DNA of 64,000 bases from Symsagittifera roscoffensis (Eukaryota > Xenacoelomorpha > Acoela > Convolutidae): NCBI RefSeq assembly GCF_963678635.1, contig NC_087064.1:53460684-53524683 (forward strand), given 5' to 3'. A program made the translations under genes and the position numbers. Every line of letters begins with the position of its first letter. The stretch's first letter is position 1. Below the pieces are notes generated by a model. The model was not told the DNA's origin and did not search any database. It was given only the letters and a program-made list of their open reading frames with translations. Below are positions 23,777-34,610 of this stretch, piece after piece.

Positions 23777-24641
23777 AAAGCTTGAACATCACTCAACCTC
23801 GTAAGACATGCCTTCGAGGTACCTGCTTTAGCATTAAAATTGAACACGCCCGAGGAACTGCAAGAACAGACAGATGCAGTAAAAGTAACAGCATAATCTG
23901 ACCCGAGTTAATTTTGCAAAGACAAATATTTTGGGATTTTTTTGGAGAATACTTCATCCCTCTTGAAGTTGGACGTGAAGCAAAATTCAGTTTCATGGCG
24001 TTCACTTTTTAATTCTAATTGTTGATTTGAAGCGGTTCAAATGAGAGTATTAATTTAAATCAACCAAATATGGCTCTTATAGTAAATCCTACAATTTCAA
24101 GCCACTAAAACAAATTTATTGAAATTCAATTGTACAATCTTCGGCGAACAACTTTTAATTTAATTCGACTCGATTAGACATTCCTAATAACTTTTGAAAG
24201 CAGGATTTTTTTATGTTCAACGAATTGTTTTTTTTTTGTTCGGCTGGGAATTCTAAAACAGCCAAAAGCTGACGTTTTTTTGAGTTGCGTAGAAGAAAAA
24301 CTACATTATATGGCTATTTACTTTTCTAAGATATTCTAGGTTTGATACTTCTTGATAAAGCTATCCCAATTTGAAAAAAAAACTTCATTAACAGGTGATT
24401 AATCTGCAGGGAAATCTGGAAGATTCACTTTTTTGCGCCATTCAGCGTGCAGAACCAAATTTCATTTCATTAAGTTCACCTAGTAGTTGGACTGGCACTT
24501 CATAGAAAATGTAAGAAGAATTCAATTCAACCTAGACACTCAAGCAAGACAAAAACATAATTTATAAATCTCAAATCAAACCAAATAAATTACAGCAAGT
24601 CGGGTTTAAAGTTTCTCATCCGTTAATATTCCATTTCGAGT
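23777..24641. other. AT-rich region downstream of Nup205
   Basis: It holds the presumed Nup205 3' UTR (from 24641 leftwards) and AT-rich sequence. I see no gene and no clear poly(A) signal close to the stop. A partial copy of the CCCAATTTGA family lies near 24366. Confidence 0.5.
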
Positions 24642-27600
24642 TTACGCAATGTCTAACTGTTGTTGCTTGTTTACTTTTTCCGCGTAATTTCTTAAAAGCT
24701 GGTCAATTTGTCTAATTTGCGCACTCACAAAAGACGACGACTGTAGTTCTTGATTTTCTTTCTCGGGAGAATTTTTCGAAGAAAACAGTTCGTTCAATGC
24801 AGCGTCGACATTTAGAATTCTATCTATCAGAGCTGGAGGAAGAGCTTGCAACGTATCCATCTGAAATGACTTTATCTGCAGAACTTTCTCGTCGCTGAAA
24901 TCTCCCATGCCTGATTTCGGATTTTCTAGCACGGCGGGAGAATTATTTTGGGAAAGTTTTCCTGATTTTGTTTTCATAGAAGATCCCATTCTGCCACTAA
25001 TATTAACTGGACTTTTATTCGAACTAGACAACATTTGTCTCAGATGTCTAAAATTCACGCTATTGCTCTTCACGAACATTTCAGGGTCAAACCTAGTGAA
25101 GTAGTAATCCAGATGACGGTACAACACAAATGAGGCTGCTTCCATTACGTAATACAATGCTTGAATTTGCTCATCTTTTTTAAACAGTAATGCCACAAGG
25201 GAGTTTTTAATTTTGTTGATATTTTGCTCCTGAGAAAGCAACTTGTAAGCGACTGGCAGTATTTGGTCTTTCAACTGCTGACCATCCTTGTCCGAGAACT
25301 TAGCCACTTCTTCGTCGGTATAACGATCCTTAACTAGCAAAGCTTTAAAATCATTTCTTTCTTCCAAAAGAACCAAAAACTCTTCAATAATCTGTGAACA
25401 TAATTTAAGCAAGACTCCCATATTGCTGTAATCATTAACTCCTTTGTTTGTTTCGACTGTTTTCGCGTTCGGCGCTACGATACTAGGGAAGAACAAAATC
25501 TGGCTCAAGCCTTCCGAACTAGTTGAACCGTTCATTACACTTACAGTATGACCATTAACATAGGTAATCAAACTTGCTATGATAGAAATCAACGAACTTC
25601 TCATCTGTTCTTTTTCGAACAAATTGTTAACGCTTCCGAGAGCATTTTCCCATTTGTCCAAATTACCAAATAAGGAAAGAGCTTTAAGCAACTGTTGGTG
25701 AAGTTTCCGCATCGCTTGCTGCACATGAACAACAGAATGCGATTGCTCGTCGTCCAATAGAATAGATCCTTTCATTGCCGCCGCGCTTATCACTCCACAA
25801 GCAACTCTGATTTCTTTTAAATCGCCTTTCTTCAGACTTTTGAAATCTTTGCATGCCAAAATGTCCAGAAAAATCTCAAAATGGGCCACTATGAACTGTA
25901 AAACCAAACTAGCTGCGTCTTGATGACTTGGCGGTAAGGTGGTCAAAATATTATGGCACGATTCTAAGAGAGGTATTAACACTTGTCTATGGGCAGCTAA
26001 CTGAACATCCAACAAGCTCTTCGACTTTTGATTCGTGTTACCGGTTTGGTTTCCATTGGCAACGGGTCGCGCGTCGATGAAGGTAAGCTTACCTAAAGTT
26101 TCGATGAAGTTACTATGGACTAAAGCGGAAGCTCCTTTTCCATTTTGCGCTAACTTAGAAATCAGGCAAAATTTTGCGTTGTTCATTAGATAAATTGCAT
26201 CGAACGGATCCGCTTTTTGAAGACTTTCAATCATCGCAATATTATCTGTTGAGATTTCCATGACCATTTTTTGAATGAATCCCTCTCGAATCATTAAATC
26301 CGAAATTTCCGATCGTTCGTCAACTTCAACTAACTCACAAAACACCGAAAGTGCAATCGTTTTTTGTACTACATGTCCTAGAGAGCTGTCTGAAAACAAA
26401 CGTCTCGAAAACTTTTCTCCGAAAGTTTTCACGACGTTCCAATTCTGCAATCTAGCCATCTCCAATTCTTGTGTTCCGTCAATTTCCATATTTTCGGAAA
26501 CAAAGAGTCGCAAGAACGACAAAATTGCTGATAATGTGTTAACACACAGCGACTCTTTCCTATTTGAATCACCATAGATATAAAACCTGACCAAATTTCT
26601 CAGCAAATCGCTAGCAGTTGATTGTAACTCAAGAGCTATTTGTGTCGAGTCTATGTTATTCAATCCTTCGCCTCCGTGTCTGAAGAAATCCAAAATCTTC
26701 AAGGCCAATCTAGTTATCAAAACGGCAAATTCTGAACTTATTCCTTCAACATTTAATGAGGCACAAAGGAAGTCTAAAATTTGCATGACTAGGTATTTTT
26801 CAGACATCAATTCATGCGGGGCAAACATGAGGCAAATTGAGAATAACTCACACCAAGATGTTAAATAGGCCATTTTTGCTAGACTGTCATCTTTGCGTGC
26901 GTTCTCTTGACTGGCAAAAGCCAAGACATACTCGATGTCATTTATGAGCAGATCCTTCTGACCTTGTGAAATCTGCAGACTCGACACGTGATCAAAAAGA
27001 TACTTGTGAAGTTTCCTGACGTCAAAATAGGTCACACCTTTCAAATCTTTCCTCTCATGTTCGCACATTATAAAAGCTGATTCTAATATCTCCCAATCAA
27101 TTTGCAATTCAGCCTGCTGCCCGGATCGAAAATCAAACTCGTCCATTATTGATTTCAAAATCCAGGGTTTCTTGGATTGGCCTGTTGGCTCCATTCCAGA
27201 TGAAGTTACATCGTGCATCAAAGAAGACACGCCGATAGAAAAGTTCAAAACTGAACTAGACTTAGATGCCTCGTGGAACATTTTCGAATGACTTGGCTTG
27301 TCGAATATTGCCGAGAGCATTTTGGAAACTGTACTCTGTTGCTTCAGAGCACAACAGTTTTTGAGATCGATAGCGAAGCTTTTGATCAACCATGAGTTCG
27401 CGTTTGTCAAATACGAAATCACTTGTGGGTCACTTTGATTGGCGGATAAAGTAGCAAGTTCTACAATGTGTCGGCAAAGAAACCAATCAATATTTTGTAA
27501 CAGTCTCAAAGTGTGCGAGGAAGAATCGGGCAAAACGCTCATTTTGTAGAGAATCTTGTAGCAAATACAAACAATTTTAGCATCTTCGTTGCTCATCTTC

Positions 27601-30600
27601 TGACCCGGTTCTGCGATGAAATTATCCAAAATATACGTTATCGCATGTAATGCATTAATTGATGCAACTAGAACTTGGTTTTGTTTCCTGCCATCTTCTA
27701 ATCCCAGAAGATAGTGGCCAATAGTTGCCTTTGGAAAATCGAGCAAGGAGCAAATATACTCCAAAACATGCATCGCTGAGTCAGGATCGGAACTGTAATC
27801 TTCGATGATCGAAACAATGCATTGATTCAACATTGAGGCAGTAACTGGTTCTGAAAGCAAATACTTGAAAGATCTAGTTTGGTTCAGACTAACTTGCGCA
27901 TGTAGCATTAAAACTTCAGTTGCCGCAAGTCTCACCTTCAAATGCTCCGAAAATGATGCTCCAGTGGTATGAATAACTAGTTTGAGGATGTTATGTAAGT
28001 GGTCATGGATCCCAGCTTTCGAATTCAAACATTGTAGTAGAGAATCCATCGACATGAAGACGTCTTTTTTGTACCCTTCACTACATAATCGAAGAAATCC
28101 GTCCTGAATTTGCAATGCACGTGAAATGACTGACAAAGACTTTTCGCAACTTTCGAGCATCGTTTTAATATCGCTCTCCTCGCCGCTCTGAAGTGTCTCT
28201 AACTTCTGCGTAGTTTTTTCAATGATGAAAAATAGCTTTTTAGTCAAAACTGAATCTTTGAACAACTGGCTCACTAATTGAACAGGAAACGTCTGAGGAT
28301 CGTGCCCCAAATTTTCATTCGAAATCTCTTCAGCGGGGTCAAAATTATCGACAACAGTTTTCACGACGTCAAGAACAACTGAGGGTACTTCATAAACATG
28401 TTTCGCATCCTCGTAGAACCGCGTGTTGAAATGGTTCAACAATTTATCAATCAAATACGACAGCAAAATTTGCAGATTATACTTTCTTGGACTATACTTC
28501 AGGATTTTATTGATGAATGAGACGAAACTGATTGATAAATTATAGCATCCTTGCTTGGTTTCAAATTCTTCCAACTCTTGTATGATTCCTGAGTTAGATA
28601 CCTGACATAAATTGGACGAAAGTTCAATGAGTTGATACTTCTCTATACATGCCCACATGTTAGGCGCATACTTGGGTGCACTGGCAATAGCCGACAGAAG
28701 CTCCATGCACTTCGCTTTCAGAGATATCGGGACCTTACACGTTATGAGTCCAAACAAAGTATAAACAACTTTCAGCTCTGAATTCTCGACCAAAACTTGA
28801 ATCGCACGTTCGCTTTTCTCGCAGACTTTTATGAGCAAACCTAGCATACTTTCAATTCCTTTGATTTCTATAGGACTTATACTTTGGTTTGTAAGTTTCT
28901 GGGGGTTTGGCATAGAGTAATAGGTTGTGTTTTGCAAAGCATTCGTTGGCACGTTTTTCACTGCCGCTCTCTCTTCGCGCATACTTGAATAAACTGCATG
29001 AACGGTTTGGAAAAAGTGATGAAAAGAAATGGTTGCATGCGAAGCGCTTTGTCGAGCTGCAAACATAAATTCAACACACGACCAGGCTGCGTTTTCAGAG
29101 GCACTCAAAGACGAAATCATATCAATCACTGGCGCGTAGAGAAAAGGAGCCACATAATCACAAGCTGATAGACAGAATTTATTCAACGACAGATACCTTT
29201 GCGTGTTTGAAACTGCCTTTGACGGACTGTTAACATAATTTTCGTCCACTTTCCAAAAATCGTCGCACAGTTTTTGATCTTGTTGGCCGTTATAAAACAA
29301 AGTCATCAGTTTCAAAAGATTTTCATAATCATTGACTAAATCAGCGGGAGGTGTTATACCTTCGTTTAAATAAGCTGCAATCGTTCTAGCTACTTCGTCG
29401 CCATGGTTTCTCAAGTCTCTTATTTTCAAGGGGAAATACACGATGAAATCGGTTATCATCAGATGAAATCTGTGGACTCGAAACTCATCGGCAAAGAACT
29501 CTTTTGCAGAAACTATCAGCTCCAGGTAATTGAACACTTCAGAAGCTATAGCTTGGTTGATTAACCATTCGTCTTCGTCACGACAATCTGCGCACGAATT
29601 TGGCAGCTCGTTTTCCATACCTAGCTTCCGCAACGACACAGCCCATTTTAGGTACAGAGTCGAGAAAATTAACCTAGTGGACTTGTTGACAATTGTCTGG
29701 TTTTCCACAAATGGAGGATTTGCCACCAACTGATTATGCATGGCTTGGATGAAAGTTTCCTCATTAATATAATCAAAAGCGTGAAATAGAGAAAATATCA
29801 GATTAAGGTGCGGAATATTGATTCTTGTATCTGGAATTTCGAATAACTTTTCATCCGTAGTGTTTTTCAGGAACTCCAAAACTTTTAAAGAGTCGTTTAC
29901 AGACATTTTTTTCTGACAGAACAAATTACTGATAATTTCAGATAAACCTACAGAAATATCAGATAGCATTTCACATAACATTCTTCGATGTTTCAGATCT
30001 CCGAGCGCCTTTTGTTGTCGAAGTTTCTCAAAAATTTCATTTTTATCGAAAGTTTTCATTGTTTGTAGAACCTTAGCTACTAAATCTTCGTTAACCAAAT
30101 CTGTGACGTAACTATCTAGGAAAGAGCTAACGTCATCAGTGACGTCAGCAGACCAGGTGAGTCCGGAAATGGCTTTCGTAATTAATTTTAGCGAGTGGAC
30201 AACACTAAGTTTCGAGTCGAAATACAACATAACTGCAATCAATCCTCGGCTCCAGGAAGGGTATCTGGGCTTCTGCGCTTCAGCCATTTGTAGCAACTCA
30301 GCTGCTCGTAGCTCATTCAAGTTGAACAAATCACTTAAAATGACAGATTCTTCGATGAAATCGGAATCTAACACTTGAGGTTTCGTCTCACTTTCAAAGT
30401 AAATTCCATCCTTAGAGGCGCTTGCTAACACAGACCTATGTTTAGCATTTTTCGCTTCAGGGTTCTCCATCAAACTAAGGAGAAACTGTTTCTGTTTCCT
30501 GATATCCCGCTTCAAAGTGGGTAGCTCTTTGTAGTTCTGGTTGATAAGAACCGACTTCAGCAGAGCGGAAAGAGTTTTAGCTTGTTCGCAGAAGTTACAC

Positions 30601-30662
30601 CCTTTGTGCAGTTTGACAGCTGCTGTTGCGCCACCATTGCCAGTCGTCAGATTCAAGGTCAT
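24642..30662 (-). CDS. NUP205: Nuclear pore complex inner-ring scaffold protein Nup205/Nup192, intronless
   Basis: A single uninterrupted ORF of 2006 residues, close to the roughly 2,010 of vertebrate Nup205. Nup205 is a large alpha-solenoid of the nuclear pore inner ring that contacts Nup93 and helps anchor the pore in the nuclear envelope. Family landmarks are visible: LSDLFNLNELRAAELL (about residues 110-125), RGLIAVMLYFDSKL (about 139-152), FEKLRQQKALGDLKHR (about 212-227), and near the C terminus FVLYRHLDYYFTRF (about residue 1840). The body is helical and Leu-rich, with no membrane segment. An in-frame TAA three codons upstream supports the start, and TTCTTTTAAG nine bases before the ATG resembles a splice acceptor. 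Absence of introns over 6 kb is odd, because the dynein and phosphatase genes nearby have many. Confidence 0.93.
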   Translation of the reverse strand: MTLNLTTGNGGATAAVKLHKGCNFCEQAKTLSALLKSVLINQNYKELPTLKRDIRKQKQFLLSLMENPEAKNAKHRSVLASASKDGIYFESETKPQVLDSDFIEESVILSDLFNLNELRAAELLQMAEAQKPRYPSWSRGLIAVMLYFDSKLSVVHSLKLITKAISGLTWSADVTDDVSSFLDSYVTDLVNEDLVAKVLQTMKTFDKNEIFEKLRQQKALGDLKHRRMLCEMLSDISVGLSEIISNLFCQKKMSVNDSLKVLEFLKNTTDEKLFEIPDTRINIPHLNLIFSLFHAFDYINEETFIQAMHNQLVANPPFVENQTIVNKSTRLIFSTLYLKWAVSLRKLGMENELPNSCADCRDEDEWLINQAIASEVFNYLELIVSAKEFFADEFRVHRFHLMITDFIVYFPLKIRDLRNHGDEVARTIAAYLNEGITPPADLVNDYENLLKLMTLFYNGQQDQKLCDDFWKVDENYVNSPSKAVSNTQRYLSLNKFCLSACDYVAPFLYAPVIDMISSLSASENAAWSCVEFMFAARQSASHATISFHHFFQTVHAVYSSMREERAAVKNVPTNALQNTTYYSMPNPQKLTNQSISPIEIKGIESMLGLLIKVCEKSERAIQVLVENSELKVVYTLFGLITCKVPISLKAKCMELLSAIASAPKYAPNMWACIEKYQLIELSSNLCQVSNSGIIQELEEFETKQGCYNLSISFVSFINKILKYSPRKYNLQILLSYLIDKLLNHFNTRFYEDAKHVYEVPSVVLDVVKTVVDNFDPAEEISNENLGHDPQTFPVQLVSQLFKDSVLTKKLFFIIEKTTQKLETLQSGEESDIKTMLESCEKSLSVISRALQIQDGFLRLCSEGYKKDVFMSMDSLLQCLNSKAGIHDHLHNILKLVIHTTGASFSEHLKVRLAATEVLMLHAQVSLNQTRSFKYLLSEPVTASMLNQCIVSIIEDYSSDPDSAMHVLEYICSLLDFPKATIGHYLLGLEDGRKQNQVLVASINALHAITYILDNFIAEPGQKMSNEDAKIVCICYKILYKMSVLPDSSSHTLRLLQNIDWFLCRHIVELATLSANQSDPQVISYLTNANSWLIKSFAIDLKNCCALKQQSTVSKMLSAIFDKPSHSKMFHEASKSSSVLNFSIGVSSLMHDVTSSGMEPTGQSKKPWILKSIMDEFDFRSGQQAELQIDWEILESAFIMCEHERKDLKGVTYFDVRKLHKYLFDHVSSLQISQGQKDLLINDIEYVLAFASQENARKDDSLAKMAYLTSWCELFSICLMFAPHELMSEKYLVMQILDFLCASLNVEGISSEFAVLITRLALKILDFFRHGGEGLNNIDSTQIALELQSTASDLLRNLVRFYIYGDSNRKESLCVNTLSAILSFLRLFVSENMEIDGTQELEMARLQNWNVVKTFGEKFSRRLFSDSSLGHVVQKTIALSVFCELVEVDERSEISDLMIREGFIQKMVMEISTDNIAMIESLQKADPFDAIYLMNNAKFCLISKLAQNGKGASALVHSNFIETLGKLTFIDARPVANGNQTGNTNQKSKSLLDVQLAAHRQVLIPLLESCHNILTTLPPSHQDAASLVLQFIVAHFEIFLDILACKDFKSLKKGDLKEIRVACGVISAAAMKGSILLDDEQSHSVVHVQQAMRKLHQQLLKALSLFGNLDKWENALGSVNNLFEKEQMRSSLISIIASLITYVNGHTVSVMNGSTSSEGLSQILFFPSIVAPNAKTVETNKGVNDYSNMGVLLKLCSQIIEEFLVLLEERNDFKALLVKDRYTDEEVAKFSDKDGQQLKDQILPVAYKLLSQEQNINKIKNSLVALLFKKDEQIQALYYVMEAASFVLYRHLDYYFTRFDPEMFVKSNSVNFRHLRQMLSSSNKSPVNISGRMGSSMKTKSGKLSQNNSPAVLENPKSGMGDFSDEKVLQIKSFQMDTLQALPPALIDRILNVDAALNELFSSKNSPEKENQELQSSSFVSAQIRQIDQLLRNYAEKVNKQQQLDIA

Positions 30663-31094
30663 GTTCGAGTCTTAAAAGAAACCGATACAAAAATAAAAAC
30701 TCAGGGAACGAAGTTATATAAGATCAATCGAATGCTCCTTTCTGAAAGTTTACTAGCGCCTGAGCCGCCCCTACCAATCGAAGTGGCCCCTAATGAATGC
30801 TCTTTTGAATTCATTCAGCGCATGAACTGTATATCCAAAGACTAACGCTTTGCACCACTTGCTATTCAAAAATGATGAATATGATTGAAATCAAGTGAAA
30901 AAAAAAAAAAAAACTTCAAAAAATCGTTTTTGTCAAAACAAAATGGCAAAAAGCTAAAAATATCCGGATCAAAATTACCTGCACCCATAAAAACTGAAAA
31001 AGAGCTCTCCGAATGCTAGACCTTTCAAAAAATTCTTTCTGCGGGAACTACGTCAGCAAAAATAAGCAGACAACATCTAAAATAGCCGAAAATT
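30663..31094. other. Upstream region of Nup205
   Basis: Presumed promoter side of Nup205. It has an A14-16 run near 30898 and a partial GCTTTGCACCACTTGC word (30847) related to the palindromic repeat. A plus-strand open frame (30582-30845) overlaps the Nup205 start and is not supported as a gene. Confidence 0.5.
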
Positions 31095-31360
31095 TCAATT
31101 TGAAAAGAAACAGGTCCCAACTGGAATCGAACTCCTGGACTCTGTCATCATCTCAAACTTCGTTGTTATTGCAACTAGGAAGAAAGCTGAAACTTCAAAA
31201 AAAATTGGGCAACGTGAATCACGCCGACAAAAATCGGCAGAAGGACGATAGCCGAAAAAGCACAAAAATTCAAGTTTGCAAAATACATGTCCCGGTACGA
31301 TTCGAACCACAGGCTTTTGCCGTCTGAAGCAGTTACCTCCACTCCACATGCGCTGGATGT
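31095..31360 (-). repeat. Two tRNA-like SINE heads in tandem
   Basis: On the minus strand, 31354-31287 has a B box GGTTCGAATC and an A-box-like TGGAGTGGAGG. Near 31135-31113 a second B box (GAGTTCGATTCC) follows. Between them is the body word CACGCCGACAAAAATCGGC with AGCCGAAAAA. The arrangement matches a tRNA-derived SINE family. The acceptor stem does not close. Confidence 0.6.
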
Positions 31361-33717
31361 TAGACTGAGTTTGAAGTTATAATCAGAAACCATGCATTCG
31401 AAAGAAAACTGAAAATAAATTTTTAAAAAATCAAACAAAAAATCGCTTAAAAGTTTTTTTATTTTCAAACTGAAAGCTTTAGCGCGTATTAAAAATCATG
31501 TTAAAAAACGCATATCAAAAAGCCTTTCATGCTGTTATTTCTTCGAATTGAATATTATAATCAATTGAAAAGAAATTTCTAAAAAACAACCGGCAAATAA
31601 GCCGATAAAAATTGAGCTGAAATCAATTAAGTTATGAAAAATTTTTACATGTGAAATTTTTTTTACCTGTAGATCCTTTTATGCATTAGCTCTAGACACG
31701 ATAATTCGAGAGATTAAACGTGCAACGTGGTGAAAATGGAGATCATCCTATGGGAAAAACTAGTACCCGATTTCAATACCCTTGCTCATCGCAAGTGTAA
31801 TAAAATGCTATGAAAATCTAACCCTCAAACAGGCTGGGCGAATTAGATAGCGTTTTCTAATTTATAATCTGAACATTTTAAATTGGATTGAAGTTTTAGG
31901 TTCCCCAATTTTTTAAATTTCAGTGAGAAAAGCATTCATCTTCCTGATTCGTTTTGTTACACTAAGTCAATTACTGGACCTGCCCAAATTTATTAACAAT
32001 TATCTGGCTATAAATCTGAAACACTAATATTTTTGAAATTTTTCAAAAATTTAATATACACATTTTTCTATAACAACTGGATGATATGCTTTGATCCCAA
32101 ATTTCTAAAAGCTTAACTTGCTTGACACTATACACAAGGTCTAATTTGATATATCACTAAACCCTTTCCGGTGATTTTTCGTGGAACCTGATTTTGCGTG
32201 GACAACAAAGAAACTAAAACACTCCCGAAGACAAAGTTACCCCCATTTTCAATTCGAAACAAGTACAGAATCTTTTAATGTTAAGCCATAATAGCAATAC
32301 ATGTCATATATAGTTCAAGTAATATTGGTTGAAAAATATACGCCGATACATTATACTTTCCAAGTTCTGCATTGTAAAAAAGGGAAACACTGAGGTTAAT
32401 CCATTCAATCTTTCAATCTTCAAAAGATGAATGATCAAAACACTATAATAAACAAAGAAATATATTATAACTTTATCCTGTCAACATTGGAGGGATTTTT
32501 AAGCATGTGTCATTGGACACGCCAATTACATGATATAAAGGTTCATTTCTCTTTTTCTTCTTTATTAAAATTGAATAAGCTCTACGAGAGCAACCCCCCC
32601 CCTCAAGTGACAAACCGTTGAGTGTCCTCCCCAAGCATGTATTAACTCTGGAAAATCGTTCCGCATAAAATATTATGCAACTCTTACATACGCGCAAATA
32701 AAATCGTTTTTTCAAACGTTTTTAATGCGGGATTGCATTTGTCAGATGTTAATCACCTAGATTAAGGTTTTAACTCAATTTTCTTTTGTAATGCGATTAA
32801 TTTTGAATGAACCTAGGCTATACTCAAAGTTAGCTTATGAAAAATCCATACTTGCTTTCCCGCATTAAAAACATATTTGCTTTCCCGTATTAAAAACCAT
32901 AGTTGCTTTTATTGAGAAAAACATTCATCTTCCTGATTCGTTTTGTTTGACTAAGTCAATTGCTGGACCTGTCCAAATATATTAACAAAGATCTGGCTAT
33001 AAATCTGAAAAACCAACATTTTCGTGCAATTATTTACGAAAAAAAGTCAAGTGCCCGGTTGCAATACACTTGCTATCGTATGTGTAAAACAACTAATTCA
33101 AATTGAGAAAACTGGATCAACAGGTAAGGTTTTTATTCCGCTGGAAAACCTTGAAACTAACATCCAATTTCGAAACTAGAAGTAGATCCACTTTTTCGTG
33201 AACTTCATTCACACTTTCGCTGTTCGATAGTGGAGTTTACCTTTCTTTTAATAAATAGAATGAAGTGAAAAGCAACAATTAATCAAAATTTGAGCATGAT
33301 TAAATGTTAAGACTTTTCCTGAAAAGAAATCATCACGAAGTATATAAAAATCTCAGCTACGTTCATCGAATCTTAAACGTATTTCTTAAAAGTATCGGTG
33401 TTTTTGTCTTCTTTTTTTTTCTTTTGCTCTTTAAAAGCCAAGTTAGCCTTTTATTTAGCGACTCAGTTGAAGAGGAATTGGAAACTCAAAAAGTCGAAAC
33501 ACAATACAGAAAGAGCGTGATTTTTTCCTGATAAATTTTTGACCAAATAAATGGAAATTCGCTTTACTAATTAACACATGAATGTGCATACCAAGGAGAC
33601 TGGTCTGATCTAGACTGTGAATTTCATAACGAGCAAAACAAACAAAACGAAAGCATTTTGGCGGGTAATAGAACAAATTAGGCAGTGAACGAATAACTTT
33701 TTAAACGATTAACTTAC
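31360..33717. repeat. Repeat mosaic with a 120-base direct repeat
   Basis: Bases 31923-32040 and 32913-33030 are direct copies sharing GCATTCATCTTCCTGATTCG (first copy) and ATCTGGCTATAAATCTGAAA, offset about 990. TAGTACCCGA hairpin ends lie at 31760-31800 and 33047-33090. A segment near 32145-32250 (GTGATTTTTCGTGGAACCTG) recurs near 40706 and 50170. Three TTTCCCG(C/T)ATTAAAAA-type words lie near 32720-32910. No gene is supported. Confidence 0.55.
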
Positions 33718-33869
33718 TTGCCCTCATATCGAACGCTAAAAAGACTGTGATTCAATAACCGACTAACATCTTTCTTCCAATTGGTGCCTTGCTTCTGCTT
33801 TACTGCCTCTCGTAATTGCCTATTAATTTCACTATCTGAATCAGACCCGTTTGCTTGCCATTCACCCAT
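33718..33869 (-). CDS. Probable first exon of a CUSTOS-like protein
   Basis: ATG at 33869 opens 50 codons, then GGCAA meets a perfect GTAAGT donor (phase 2). The start, MGEWQANGSDSDSEINRQLREAVKQ when read in pieces (ANGSDSDSE then INRQLREAV), resembles the N terminus of CUSTOS family proteins, which have an acidic SDSE stretch followed by a REAV motif; in vertebrates CUSTOS is linked to Wnt signalling and nuclear envelope proteins. An earlier in-frame ATG at 33926 exists, but the added residues do not look conserved. A possible second exon begins after TTTATCAG near 33533 and ends in a stop overlapping AATAAA near 33455, but it is not family-like. The assignment rests on a short match. Confidence 0.4.
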
Positions 33870-34019
33870 TTGAAACACGCAGGATGCTTTAATCAATGCA
33901 ATTAAATAGCATTCGATATTTGACAATTTTCAAACGAAGCAGCCACTTCGTAGTTTAATAAAGAGGCGAAGCTGCACTTCGCAAATGCAAGTTAAGAAAC
34001 GACAAGAGCAGCTCTAAAA

Positions 34020-34085
34020 TTTTCGAACACCCAACCTCGAGATTCAGAGTAACACATCCTCGCATCTGCGCCATGGTCGCTTGAC
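34020..34085 (-). repeat. tRNA-like SINE head
   Basis: Minus-strand reading gives an A-box-like ATGGCGCAGATGCGAGG, an ACTCTGAATC anticodon-like segment and GGTGTTCGAA as B box. Flanking stems do not pair. The palindromic GCGAAG/CTTCGC repeat sits just left at 33959-33990. Confidence 0.5.
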
Positions 34086-34610
34086 AATCGTCAAACAATA
34101 GCCATCGATAAACCAGATACACAGATGCTAGTTAATTGCCTATTCAAATGAACAATTTTTTTTGCGACTAGGTTGGATTCGTAATATAACAAGGACTCGT
34201 TATATAACACTACACTCGCTAGCTCGCACTACAAAAATGTAAAACCCGTTTATAAACTTATACAACATTCAAAACATTCTGGGATATGAAAACATAGTTT
34301 ATTCGGGAAAACTCAATCACTTAATTTCTAAAACTATTTAGAGATAATATTTCTTTTTTATCTTTTCAAGTCTATGCTCAAATGCAAACACAAAGGACAC
34401 TGGTTGTAAAGACAACATCAAACATAAGACAAACAAAATAACAAATTCTTACAGCAGGTATTTGGTAATAGGCTATACCTAAATTTTCGAAGTTGCACGA
34501 ACAGATGAATTGCTACCAGTTGGGCCATGAAGAAAATGAAATTCAAGATATCGCTAATTATGCCAACTATTGTCCAGTGACTGACTACTGCACTAGCAAG
34601 CTAAAACTAT
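34086..34610. other. AT-rich region downstream of the SAM-domain gene
   Basis: Presumed 3' UTR and spacer of the SAM-domain gene. No gene, repeat family or clear poly(A) signal is recognised. Confidence 0.5.

Noticed and set aside
30582-30845. Plus-strand open frame overlapping the Nup205 start, with a protein-like C-terminal stretch
   Set aside because: Its first third is the antisense of the Nup205 coding start; no splice sites or family match support it.
33304-33531. Plus-strand 75-codon frame with an acidic end
   Set aside because: It starts in a T-rich run, has no upstream support, and overlaps the possible second exon of the CUSTOS-like gene on the other strand.
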